In this document: positions 24,419 through 36,260 of the stretch, in pieces | Position numbering within the stretch: position 1 is the first letter of the stretch | How the letters are laid out: each line of letters begins with the position of its first letter | Source of the DNA: Megaleporinus macrocephalus | Lineage: Eukaryota; Chordata; Actinopteri; Characiformes; Anostomidae | Direction of reading: 5' to 3' | Assembly: GCA_021613375.1 (NCBI GenBank) | Contig: CM038714.1 | Location: 44,384,623-44,448,622, forward strand | Length of the DNA: 64,000 nucleotides | Made by a program: the position numbers and the translations under genes | The notes under the pieces: generated by a model | Databases searched by the model: none | Seen by the model: the letters and a program-made list of their open reading frames with translations, nothing else | Told to the model about the DNA's origin: nothing

Positions 24419-25564
24419 AAAATACATGGACAGAAATATGTAGACACCTGTATGAACATTCTGAAAGCATAGGCAACAATTTGGAATTGCCTTCCCACCA
24501 CTTTATGGATAAAACATTGTTATGGGAAGTGTCCATCCATCCATCATCATCTGCTATATCCCGCGAGTTGGGATCATGGAGGGCTGGAGTCAATTCCAGC
24601 CTCATCCGGCAAAGACGGGGTACACCATGGATAGGCCGCCAGTACATCGCATGGCCAACACACACTCATGCATGCACACACGCACACCTATGGACAATTC
24701 AGTGTGACCAATCAACCTAACATGCATGTCTTTGGACTGTGGGAGGAAACCATAGTAACTGGAGGGGAAGTGTGTCTGCGGTACATTTTTGCAAAGTCCT
24801 CCAAAACAAACTTATCAAATCATCTTTATGGAGCTTGCTTCGTGCACAGAGACACTGTCATGGTGGAACAGGAAAGCGCCTTTCCCAAACTGTTGCCACA
24901 AACTGGGAAGCATACAATTGTTTGAAATGTGTTTTATGCTGTGGCATTAATATTACCTTTCACTGAAACTAAGGGTCCAGATCACAAACTCTTAAAAACC
25001 ATGATCATTATCCCTCCTCCACCAAACTTTACTGTGCATTTTGCTATGTTACGTTCTCCTGACATTTGTCATGCAGACTGCCAGATAGTAAAGCGTGATT
25101 TTTCACTCCAGAGAACATGTTTCTACAGCTCCAGTATGGGACAACTTAACACTAACACTTCGTGTTGCTCTTTTTGTAATCTGAGGGTTGTGTGTAAATG
25201 CTTGGCCATGGCCATAAACTCCAGACACACAGTTATTGCTTGCACTAATGTTGCTTCCAGAGGCAGCAACAATCGGCAGGCCCTCTTTGTTCTGCCTGGT
25301 CTGGAGTTAACAGTTACTATCACCTTACAGCACTTTCAGTTAGCTGAGGCAGATCTAGTGGGGCACAAAACTTACAAACTGACTTGCCGTATGATGATGC
25401 CATGTTTAAAGTCACTGAGCTCTGCAGTATGACCCATTCAACTGCTGTCTATGAGGATTGCATGGCTACATGCTTGATTTTATAAACCTGTTTGCAGTGG
25501 CCATGGCTGAAACACCTGAACCCAGTAATAAGAAGGGATGTCAGATACATTTGGTTCTATTGTG
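24419..25564 (-). mobile_element. Tc1-like transposon in reverse orientation, with a nested insertion
   Basis: The left end ACATGGACAGAAATATGTAG and the right end GATGTCAGATACATTTGG..TATTGTG are diverged inverted termini of the fish Tc1 family that begins 'TATATGGACAAAAGTATT'. The plus strand is antisense to the transposase: CCTCCTCCACCAAACTTTAC (about 25014) and CTGCCAGATAGTAAAGCGTG, CACTCCAGAGAAC, GTTGCTTCCAGAGGCAGCAA, AAAGTCACTGAGCTCTGCAG (about 25409) are characteristic antisense blocks. The coding frame is destroyed. A 232-base repeat is inserted at 24533-24764. Confidence 0.8.
24533..24764 (-). mobile_element. LINE-type 3' fragment nested in a Tc1 copy
   Basis: The insert starts with (CCAT)n and contains GGGCTGGAGTCAATTCCAGC, GGCAAAGACGGGGTACACC, GGCCGCCAGTACATCGCATG, ACCAATCAACCTAACATGCA and TTTGGACTGTGGGAGGAAAC. 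These are words of a very common fish repeat with a CCAT/ATGG simple tail. GGGAAGTGT occurs directly at both sides (24524-24532 and 24765-24773), a 9-base target-site duplication. The simple repeat at the left end suggests a retroposon tail read from the minus strand. Confidence 0.75.
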
Positions 25565-26004
25565 TATCTCTAGGGTCTGGACATGTGGATGGATACAAAA
25601 TGTAGACACAAAAAGAAGCGGTTAAGCCCAGTTACACCATGACGTAGCAGTAGAGCTTAAAGCAGGGAAATCAAGACTATGGCTAGAAGCTTTTATTGGA
25701 TCTGTGAGACTACATAAGGTATAGTCTTGATCATTGGTTTTGACATCATTTTCTCTTGTATTCATTGTTAAAAGAATAAAACCAGAACACTGTCCAAGAA
25801 GAAACAACCCTGCACTGATAGAAACATGTTGTCTGTGCCCACCATTTAAATGTCCCCTTATTGAAGATATTCTGAGCCGTGTTAGCCGTGACTCCAGTCA
25901 GGGCTGTATTTTGCATCATTCAGTGTGTAGGTTTCTTAGATCATTCATTAGAAATCCAATATTACAATATTCCAGACAGGGGGAGCTGTTTTCCTCCTCC
26001 AGCT

Positions 26005-26398
26005 CCAGGGCCAGAACGAGCCGAACTGTCATTTATTAACAGTTAACTGCCATTTATTAACAGTTTATTAACGTTTATTAACAAAAAACCGGGCGACTAC
26101 AACTACACACACTACACTACCCACAATGCAATGTGTTTCACAACGTCAGCATCCCAGGGCCAGAACGAGCCGAATTGTTGCCCCATTTTGGGGTAATACC
26201 CAAAAACAATGCTAATCGAAGCTGTGTCCCAACGAGTACTTGGCATTTATTACAAAAACAAACTTGGGCATGAACATTAACAAAAACGAGTGGCCGTGAA
26301 AAGAAAGAAAAAGAAGCGGAGACGAGAGAGAGAAACACCGGCGACTACAACTACACATACTACACTACCCACAATGCAATGTGTTTCACAACGTCAGC
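26005..26398. repeat. Interleaved direct repeats
   Basis: A 58-base segment at 26093-26150 recurs at 26341-26398 with one mismatch seen. A 21-base segment around CCAGGGCCAGAACGAGCCGA occurs at 26005 and 26154. CATTTATTAACAGTT is locally iterated at 26029-26070. This is probably a partially duplicated mobile element of unknown type. Confidence 0.8.
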
Positions 26399-29079
26399 CA
26401 GCCCACTTTCTCAACACTTGGCTGGTTGAAAGATCTTGTCAGTATGTTCCCGGCTGCTGTGAAATTCCTAATATTGTACTACGCTTTTCAAGCAAGACAT
26501 ATTGCTGCAGTCCATGCACAGATCTCCTTTGCCCTGCTTTAAATCCTGATAATTGCCAAAGCTCATCCAGCTGTGCACATTTGCTCGACCCTCGTCAAGT
26601 TTTAATGAGCCTGAAGACAATGACTTCGGTCACTAACACAAGCTCTGGCGGGCCCTTTATTTTTAATTTTTTTGAGGTATAACATATTCCAGGGGTAAAT
26701 GAATCATCAACAAACTCTATCTCCCGTTTGATTCTGCTGTGCTATCTTCACGCTCGCTGCACTAAAGTAATGGTATCCCATTACTCTGTCTGAATTTCAA
26801 AATGTCCCCGATTATTTGCATGAGAGGACATGTCGATGTGACATGATTAATTATGGATTTGCCTCAGTGAGTTCACTCTCTCGCCACGAAGTCACAAATA
26901 AAAATAAAAACAGCTCCGTTGGAGCCAAACGATGGGTGCGCAGGTGACCCCCCGAGTAAGCCAGCGGTGCGACGATAAGCGCGAGGAATCCATCAATCCC
27001 GACTGCTGTTCTTGCTTTTTAGAGGAATGAATAAGTTCTCATGGAAGGGAAGATAAAAGCAATGCTAAGAGAGCGAGAGAGATACCCGAAATTAATGAGA
27101 TCGTTTCTCTTTCAGACTGTTACTTTAGACTGAGCTACATGCCACAATTCTAGTTCAATTAAGTCCTCCTACGTGCTTGACTTCATCTTGATCCGTTTTC
27201 AAAGTTCCACTGTTGAGGACTCATATTCCGAAGTCAGCCGGCACCCTCGCTTGCTCCTCGCATTTACTCTTCATTGATTTTCTGGGCTGTTTGCAGGATG
27301 GGACTCTTCGGCAGGCCATATGCTGCTGGCCGCAGGGCCCAGGGGAGCGCTCAAAGAAGTGGGCTTTCAAGCTCCCTCTCTGACTCCCACGTTTCCTCCT
27401 ATATTGATATTCCCTTTGAATAATGCCCCCACATGAACATGCTGCCACTTCCAAGTTCACCTAGCATGGAGTAGCCACTGGCTGTCAGATGATGCCTATT
27501 AGCTTGGCTCTCTTTTGCACATGTCGCGCATTGGGTGTCCTCCAGCTTGCCACTGGAGGATGAAGAAAAGCTGCCCGAACTAATGGGCATTGAGTTTTAG
27601 CGTTTTAGAAGGAAGTATATTGAAAGATTAAACAAAGGGATAAAACTGCAGCAAGGTAAAAACTCTGGTAAAGTTTAGCTCATCTTCAATAGTCATGATA
27701 GGACCAGTACAAAGAGCCCGAAGCCTAATAATTGGATCAGGTGCAAAGTGACTGGAAAAACAGGAACTTTTTAAAACAACTTGATTTATCCAGCATTCAC
27801 AGAGCGGAGTAAAGCTGTTCCATTATCCAAAAAGAGATTACCCTTAAAGAAAGGGCACGCAAGCTAAGGCTGCCAGTGACTGAGGAGCGACTTGGGAAAT
27901 AAAGCAATTTGTATTTCCAGTGGAGATATATTCGAACAGAAGGTGTTGGGCTGGTGGCCTTTTAAAAAAGACAGAGCTGTCATTTCCATCCAATTTGAAT
28001 AATAACTGTCAGTTTGGGAGGGAAAAATGTTTTGAAATGGGGTGCAATTGAGACTGCTTAAAAAATGTAACCATATAAGCTGACTTTTTACGTTAAAGAG
28101 CACCAGGGCATAAGAACCTTTCCAAACACTTGAGGAGGCATCTGGACTCATTCTCAGTGAGAAGGAAGATGACGGGGAAGGCATCTGGACTCAATCTTTT
28201 TGTGAGAGAGATGATGACAGGGTCTCTCTCGTTAGAACAATATGAGAGACCATCTAAAACACATTGCATCCTCCACCAAAAGGAGGAGCCTTGAGCCAGT
28301 TTAGTGAGGCTTAGTGAGGATGGACGTCCACAGGATGGAACCGGTTAGACATCAAGCTTACTCCTCCAGTGTAATGGAGCAGCTGAGCGCTAGACCACAC
28401 TGAAGCAGCCAGACGACGAACAGAAAGCATCCCTCAGCTGCCGCTGCCTGTCACAGCATTAATGATGTCATCCCTTCGGCTCCTATGCTTCTGACATATA
28501 GGTCTCTGGCAAGGAGAGGAGGAGATGGGAAAAATTTCATCTCTGGGAACTGGGCCCTCCGTTCTACCTGCGGCTCGTAATAATAATAATATTTTTAAAA
28601 GTCCCTGGCAGTTATGGATCTGGGGTAGAAGCCTGACATTTTGGCTGGTTTTAAAATGGGCCACAGACAGTATCAGTTCACTGTAAGGACAACTATTAAG
28701 CTTCCATCTTAAGAAAGTCCCAAGACTGATTCTTTTTTGAGAGGTTTCTGTGGCTGCAGTGTAATACTAAACAGCTTTTCTTGGCTTTAATTTACTGCAT
28801 AGTGAACCTCTTCATGTTAGTTATCACCCCACATGAATTATTATCCTGAATAATGAAAAATCCACCCCAGTGCTATAGACCTCAGAAGTCATGCATTAGT
28901 TTGTAGTCAGTATCTTAACTCACTTTAGAAACCAAGAAAGTTCTTAATAGTAAGAACCAGAATCAAAATTCTAGACAATTATTTTAATTCTAATAAGATT
29001 ATGAACATAAAAAATAAACATAATCCAAATATGTTGTCTTATGTTGCATGTTAGTATTTACCTTCTGACTGAAATGCTC

Positions 29080-29290
29080 TATTTGAGTTCCTGTGTCTTT
29101 AAGACACGCCTACCAATGAACTTGGTGTGCCTTGAGTGGTCAGCTCTCTTACTCTGTTGTGATTGGTCAACCCCCCCCCAAACACAGCCTCTCACAGCCT
29201 TTAATAGTTGTGATGGTAATATGTTGTTTGAGGTCATGCCTAGCTTGCTGGTAGGTGGGCAATATGAGGATTTTGTTACGGGATAATGTC
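29080..29290 (-). mobile_element. Dispersed repeat, family B copy 3
   Basis: On the minus strand it contains CCTCATATTGCCCACCTACC and CAGCAAGCTAGGCATGACCT, matching copies at 1640 and 8373. GTGTCTTTAAGACACGCC near 29095 corresponds to the TTAAAGACAC word of copy 1. Confidence 0.45.
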
Positions 29291-29382
29291 AGCTCCAGTT
29301 CTACCTCTGGTGTGGATCGTCCAACTTTGCAGATCATCCATATTTGGTTACCTAGTACATCTGAGTTTGTACCTCACACTTA

Positions 29383-29807
29383 CAGTGCTATTTGAAAGAC
29401 TGTGAACCCTTTAGAATGTTCTATATTTATGCTTTAAGATGACAAAGTCAAAGCCCTAACCTTAATCCTATAGAAATGAAGTGAAAGAACCTGAGGTGCA
29501 GAGTTCATGGGAGGAAACCCATTAGTGGATGCTGTTCTGTAGGAAGGAATGAGCAGAGTCAATGATCAGGACTGATTAACAGTTAATGGATACGTTAAGA
29601 ATCGGTTGAAATTATTGCAGCATGAGGGGCTCACAGCAGATACTGAAAACACATGCCACTAACATATACGTAATACTGGATCAATTGCCTCTATAAGCAA
29701 ATTAACAAGGATATTATTTTTAGTTTCATATGGCTCTTTTAATCTGATTGTTTTAGGTCATAAGTCCAGAAACTTCTAAAAGGTTCACAAACTTTCATGC
29801 ACCACTG
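29383..29807 (+). mobile_element. Internally deleted Tc1-like transposon with TA target sites
   Basis: It runs from CAGTGCTATTTGAAAGACTG to CAAACTTTCATGCACCACTG and is flanked by TA at 29381-29382 and 29808-29809. The termini are imperfect inverted repeats that include TGTGAACCCTTTAGAA and its mirror. The interior retains the 3' part of the transposase (ATGACAAAGTCAAAGCCCTA, GGAGGAAACCCATTAGTGG, TCAGGACTGATTAACAGTTA). The 5' half of the transposase is missing. Confidence 0.8.
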
Positions 29808-29835
29808 TACCTGGTTAAATGCCAAGAACTAGAAC

Positions 29836-30596
29836 TAGAGATCAACCGTTCAGCTTTTTGAGGCCGATTCTGATTGTCGATCATCTTTCAGCACGATCGT
29901 CCGATAGCCAATACCAATCAAGGGCGGGGCTATATGCCCCTGCAGGGCTACATGTAGTTATTTTAGTGCAAGCACGTCATAAAACAGGGTCAAAGCTGGT
30001 TTATTACCAAATTTAACGAGTTCATGTGAAACAGCATAATGTTTTTTAACAAAATTAACAGTAAATAAACAAAGTAAATTAAACAAATATACCCAAAACT
30101 GCAATCATTACATTTAGACCCTTATTATAAAATGAAGAAAGCTAATTAAATAAATGCAGTAAAAACTGCAGTCGTTAAAAGCAGACTCTGGTTATTTTAA
30201 ACAAAAACTGCAATCGTTAAATGCAGATATAGAATTGTTGCTGCTGTTCTGTTCGTACCGGTCAGATCTGGTCTGTACAGTGTTCTGGGTTATTTGTTTT
30301 GTGCCAGCTGTGCGTGCTAGCTCTGCTGTTTGCTGATACTCACTGTATTCAGCTGGATGGTGTTCTCTTAAATACACCATGCTGCATTTCCACCTAGTGG
30401 CTCAGATAGGAATTGCAGGGAGCTGGCCAGAAGGGGTTTCACTGAGGGCTCCTCTTCCTGGATGAAACACTAGCTGGAAATACAGAAATTAGGCTCATTT
30501 GTTTAATGCCGAGAAATATCGGGCGATCACTGATCACATATTTTGACTAAAAATCGGTCGATACTGATACATAGCTGATCAATCCTTCCATCTCTA
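29836..30596. mobile_element. hAT-type non-autonomous element with target-site duplication
   Basis: It starts TAGAGATCAACCG and ends CCTTCCATCTCTA. The flanks ACTAGAAC (29828-29835) and ACTAGGAC (30597-30604) agree at 7 of 8 bases. The 'TAGAGATGG' terminus and the subterminal CGATACTGAT/GCCGATTCTG words are those of common vertebrate hAT derivatives. It is 761 bases long with no transposase frame. Confidence 0.7.
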
Positions 30597-33500
30597 ACTA
30601 GGACAGTAAAAGATCTTCCCGATAAGAGGAATGTAGGGTCTTCTGAAAATCATTTAGCAAGTGAACAATAAAATGCTGCACTCATGCACACTGAAATGAT
30701 GGCGCACATCATAAACCTGCTATTAATCTTACAACTGTTACTCAAACTGCACCCAAAAGCCTCTACCACATTTGGCAAAGCCTTGTCTTACTGTCTGTTA
30801 GCTAGAATGTATCAAGCTTCAGATGTGAGCTCCTGAACACCCTTGTTATTCAGAGAACCCAGCAATACTTGGAGAAGAATTTGCGTCCAGCAAATTGTAT
30901 GAGCTTCAGTGTATTTCAATTTACATCCGAGCACAATGGCAGAAATAAAAGCCGGTCATTTTTTCTCACAGACAAAATCAGGTCTGCGGCAGCGATATCA
31001 ACAGTATGTTACCTCCAAAGTTCTGCACGAACAGAAGATCAGAAATCTATGTGCTTTCTTTTAGACTGAGTGTGATGAATGTTGGGCAATTAGGTAGCAA
31101 AAGGCACAAAACCTTCTCTTTCCTTCATGTCATTTAGCACTACTTCTGAAAGCGTCTATGGACCTGTGACATACTGTTTAATATCTGTAAGCTTGGAAAG
31201 CAATCTCACATCATTCAGCACCACATATTCCTCTTGGTAATGGGCTTTCTCAACCCATTATTACTGTAGGCTATCACCGTTCCTCTATTGTGCTAGATAC
31301 CTCTGTTAAGAGACAAGGGAGGATGGGGAAACAACAGAAAATCAATTTTGAGGAAATGTATTCCCTCGGTTTTATTCCCCCCGATGCTGTGGTTGCTTGG
31401 GTCTTCATTAGAGAAACCACTGCAATTGCTTTCGAAACATGGGTGAAATCCTCGCGAGCGGGTTCATTCTTGATTGTCTCCTGATGGGCATCAAATGAAA
31501 TGAAGCAAATTGGCCACGGTGACGTACAGTAGGTGCTGGAAAACAAAAAAAACAAGCCATTAAACTCTGATATTGAAGTTTTACTTGAAAACGGGCGGAT
31601 GCCTTAATGGCTATTCGCAACTTTGGAGTGTTTAATGATCAACTGTGTCCTTTCTGTCAGGACCTAATGAGAAAACAATGTACTGTACAAGGTGAGGCAG
31701 GTTCACTTGTAATTTCTTTGGGGACCATCAGAACATCTCATAATTTTGTGTGTGTGGACCCGACTAGTAATTTTATGACTCATGACACATAGCGAATTTG
31801 ATATTATTTCCAAAGAGATATCCGCCGTCTGCACGAATTGATACAGACACTCAAACATCTTCCAGAAGTTAGGGGGGGCTGTTTGAACTTCCCAGAAGCT
31901 CCACAGGCTGCCGAGAGTGAAAGCTAATGAGAGAGGTGAAATCAAAGTGGAGCTATTCATGGTGAGATGGAATCAAGGGAGCTAGCTAATTTCTGCCTAT
32001 ACCCTCAGGGGGTGAGGCAGATTTCTACTTCCTAGGCATGGAAAGTACAAGAGGAGAGATGAGAGATGTGAAAAAGCAAGCACCTGTAGGCCTGGCCAAG
32101 ACATTTAGAAGTACAGCGTAGCCTGTTTCTTTGAAATACCACAGGACATGTATGTGTCTTAAAATTTGTTCAAGCAAGTACAATAAATATAAAGCAAATA
32201 AGGATAAATAGGAAAATCAAGCATGAAGGTACATCCGTACCTTACTGTTTTTTGCCAAATGACAACCACAGATCAGTTTTAATTTCATTTATTTAGCACT
32301 TGAGAACTTTACGGCATCTTTCTATTACCATATTATAGCAAACCCAGACCACAAGTCCACAGTAGGTGGTATGTAAGGGTGGTATGGTACCCCATTGAAA
32401 TGATCTGTATGTAGTTCATGCCCATCTTAAGGGCCATTCCATTAACTCAAGTGAAACAAACCTTGTGCAAACAAACCACTGCGACTTGATGCATTTCCCT
32501 TTTCAAACCTAAAAATAATGGCGTACAAAGCTGTTTACAAGCCAAAGCTGGAAACTACTTGTAAACATTTGAAATACTAACATTTGCAGGGTGAAAATCT
32601 GTTATACATCACTACAGATACAACCTCATCACCTCCTCCTTCTCCTCCTCCTCTTCTGCTACAAGTAGCCACTTATGTATAAAGGTGGATTAAGTGATTC
32701 CGGGCCCTATGCACAAAACAGGAATGTGGCCTTCTGGATGCACATGCACTGGGAAAAGCTGTATCTTAAAGCCCAGAGAGTAAAAATATTATAGAGTAAA
32801 ATATTATTATAAATGTTTTTATGGTACTAAAGTGGTGTGTCATGTTAAACATCTTATAAATTTCAGCTTTGAAAACTGTCCATTATCCAGCTGTGCTCCT
32901 AACTGGACAGAGAAAAGTCATTGATGACCAGGCGGGGTAGACGGATTAACAAACAAATGAATAAATGAAGCAGCAAGCCAATGCAGAGATGAAGATGGAC
33001 GGACATGTATACGGAAAAGCAGGCGGGCAAATAATCAGACGAACTAACAATCTTGTGTATATATAAATGTATGCAGTGACAGGCAACGACAGACATGTGG
33101 CTTGCTAGCTTTTGGCTGGCTAGCTTTTGGAGTTAACTTTAGCTTTCCAAGTTTCTCTGACCCTTGAACAACTGGTGTGGGCCAGACATGTCAGCCTTGT
33201 GTATGCAAATGCTTATAGAAACGTTACCCAAGATTAGGACCCCCCAATTCATACCTAGAGGAATGAAATAGAGTGAAATACAGCAGATGTTTATTACACT
33301 TTTTGGTAAAATATTTACAAGACATATATTGTACTGTGGCCCTTAAAATGACCTTAATTAGAAAAATTAGAAATCCAGATTTAGCTCTTCAAGTCTTAAA
33401 ATATAGTGGATGTCTAATATTTCTCATTATGTGATGTAAGAATATTAAGAGTATTTGCCATACTTACAGGTATTTTCAGTTTGTTTCCAGTATTGTGAGA

Positions 33501-34813
33501 AGTTATCTCTCTATATGTACAGGTCTATTCTTTGCTTAATGTATGTAATGAGCACCATTATCTGCTAATGTAGTGAAATCATTTGATACAGATTAATGTA
33601 GAAGTCATGGCTAATGAGACTGCTTCTTCAAAGAAGTAACAATCAGTTCCATTAAGTTTTGGGAGAAGTAATTAGTAAATTGAGAATGATTCATTACTTT
33701 TTTACTCCCCAACACTGGGGCTATATGTAGTAAGAGTAATGCTTGCATGGCGGTGCCTTGATATTGTTAAGACTATCATCAATACAACTGCATGTAGCAG
33801 CTCATTTTAAAATGTATACAGTATATCACATAATCGGCTTGATACAACAGTTAGTTCTGACCTTACGATCTGGCTGAAAAAGGGTATCAATCTGCTGATG
33901 CGTTAAAACAAGTAACAACAAGCTTCATGCACACAAACCTTTTGTTGTTTTGTATTTGAGCTTGTACGAAATGTGAATTTGATCAAATAAATGACTTTAA
34001 CCTGCAGCCTGTTTGGACAGACTCTGAAAAAGAGTGTTACTACAGACGCACATCGAATTCTGACCTCATTACCATGAAAACTGACAGCAGAACAACCAAA
34101 CACACGGGAATTGGCTAGGAACAAACAGAATACAATTCAGCAAATGAGATGGGCTACAAACTGCTTTACAAATTGACTCTTTCAAAATGACATTCAGCCA
34201 AGATTTAGGCAACGATTGGAAAAAAATTTAGCTTTAAAAGAACTTTGACAGTTCTGTGGACAGTTCTGTAGCCAGAGCATCTGCTGTGAACTTGGACGGT
34301 GTTCGGGACTAAACAGGTACCTTAACAAAGCTTCACTAAGTCCCTCCTGGTGTTTAAAGAATAAAGCAGAGTTTAAGTCTGCAATAAACATCTTCCTCTG
34401 GACCATTAAAACAATAAGATGTGAAGGGAGAGACAAGAGACGGCCCATTGTCCATCAATTTCACCCACAGAGAAAACCTTTAAAGAATCTATTGCCTGTA
34501 ACCCCAGCTATCCAAGTGGGCTCCTTAACCTTTCGATATCCAGCTTTATTTTGGGTGGTGAGGTAAAGAGGGAGACAGGGCTGTAATTTAATAGACACAG
34601 AAAACCACAAAGACATTGTGAAGCGAGACTGTGTATACTGTAGGGGGCTTATGTTTGCCAAACCTGGAAACAGCGTATACCCAGTTGCGACATCTACATC
34701 CCAAAAAGGCAGAGTGTGCAACAGATCCAGTACAGCACATTGAGAGTCCTGTGGGACTAAATCAGCTTGCAACAATGTCTCCTCAGGTATGCAGAGAGGC
34801 TCATAGTGGTCGC

Positions 34814-35040
34814 ATATTGTCATTGTCCAAAGAAAGACATCACCATTTTGTTGTATTTTTTACTTTTCTACATGGTTTGAGGTCAGCAGTTGTCCAACAT
34901 TTCATGATGATTGGACCAACAGAAATACTCCAACATTACTTGGAGTAAAATGTTTTTACATTAACTAAAATTAAGTAAAGAATCTTTTTGCTTTCTCCTA
35001 TAAAATTTTGGAGATGATCAATTGTCTTTGGACAGCAACA
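34814..35040. mobile_element. MITE 'family A', copy 4
   Basis: The left terminus ATATTGTCATTGTCCAAAGA..CACCATTTTG and right terminus TTTTGGAGATGATC..CTTTGGACAGCAACA are inverted. The core TGATTGGACCAACAGAAATA matches copies 2 and 5. Confidence 0.65.
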
Positions 35041-35257
35041 AACAGCTCAAAGATTGTCTTATGCCTGTATGGAGTCAGGAGATTATGTTCATTACTGGAC
35101 ACTGGTACGAAGAAAGGTGCAGTATAGTCCTCAGTGCAGAACATGAACCAGCAAAAGGTCACCAGTGAAGGGAGCTGGGCTGTTTGTTGCCAATGCGCAC
35201 CCTACAGAGGAGCCTATTTTTCTAACTGCCCAATAAACAGAAGGCTACAGATTAACA

Positions 35258-35472
35258 TATTGTTGCTGTCCAATGAAACACCTGTATCTTAATTTTTTGT
35301 CAATTTTAAGTTTTTTTTTAAAATCTCATTTAAATATGCCATTGTTCGTCTACATTGGGTGAAATTTTCATGACTAATGGACCAATAGAAGTGCTCTAAA
35401 ATAGCTTGGAAAAACATTAAAAGTAATGAAAGTTTTTGGTCTTTGCTGTTTTTCATTAGACAGCGACGATAT
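35258..35472. mobile_element. MITE 'family A', copy 5
   Basis: The left end TGTTGCTGTCCAATGAAACA and right end TTTTTCATTAGACAGCGACG..ATAT are inverted. The core ACTAATGGACCAATAGAAGT and AAAATAGCTTGGAAA are shared with copy 2. Confidence 0.7.
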
Positions 35473-35669
35473 ACATATAATGTAATAAGCCTAATACATG
35501 ACTAAAATTAATTACATTTTTAGTTTTTTGTCCTTTTTTCTTTTTCTCTTTGCTTATTTGCACTTTGTATTTTAAACTTGCATTACTTAATACTGTTACA
35601 TGCACCATATGCCTTTTATAAAATAGCCTGGGAACAATTCTGGTTCCACAGAGTTACATGTATTTATTT

Positions 35670-36175
35670 ATTTTTTTTTATTGAACTGGGAAAATCTGCT
35701 TTTAGCTACAGTGCACCAGCGAGCTGGAACTCACTGCAGGAAACACTAAAGCTTAGCTCGCTGGAGTCACTGAGTCATTTTAAACTCTTAATTTCCAACC
35801 ACCTTCCCACAACCTGCCAATGTTTTATTTAATTTTAGTTAAGCTTTATGATTTTGATATTCAGTTTATTTATTTTTATTACTCTATTATTATTAATTTG
35901 TATTTTTTTATTATTATTTATTTTACTATTTTAAGTTTTTTATTGACTTATTTTTATTTTTGTCTTATTCCTGATTTTTACTTTTACAATTTATGTTACT
36001 TAATTTTGTCTCTGTTCTTATTGTTTCTTTTACATTTTAAGTATTCATTAAAATTCATTTACATTTTTTTAAAATCCCTTTTTGTTTAATAATTGTAATG
36101 CTTGGCGACACTGTAAAAAAGGGTCTCCCTCAATATATTCCCCAGTGAAAATAAAGGTTGATTGATTGATTGAAA
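35670..36175 (+). mobile_element. LINE 3' end (L2/CR1/Rex1 class)
   Basis: The frame around 35680-35800 ends with FSYSAPASWNSLQETLKLSS and FKLLISNHL, the usual C-terminal block of reverse-transcriptase ORFs of this LINE class. An AT-rich 3'UTR follows, then AAAATAAAGG and the (TTGA)n tail at 36156-36172. Only the last few per cent of a full element is present (5' truncation). Confidence 0.75.
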
Positions 36176-36189
36176 TTAAATAATAATTT

Positions 36190-36260
36190 TGTTTCTGTCC
36201 TTGTTTACTCAGATATAGTAATATAGAGATACTTGTTTTTCTTAGGACAGCGACGATATG
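36190..36260. mobile_element. MITE 'family A', copy 6 (right half)
   Basis: GAGATACTTGTTTTTCTTAG and GACAGCGACGATATGCAG match the right terminus of the family. The left half is missing; the LINE tail at 36172 lies directly upstream. Confidence 0.6.

Noticed and set aside
24929..25432. 167-residue plus-strand frame
   Set aside because: It runs antisense through a decayed Tc1 transposase and includes its antisense signature words.
28137..28195. Repeated AGGCATCTGGACTCA about 41 bases apart
   Set aside because: A small two-copy duplication with no other structure; judged unremarkable.
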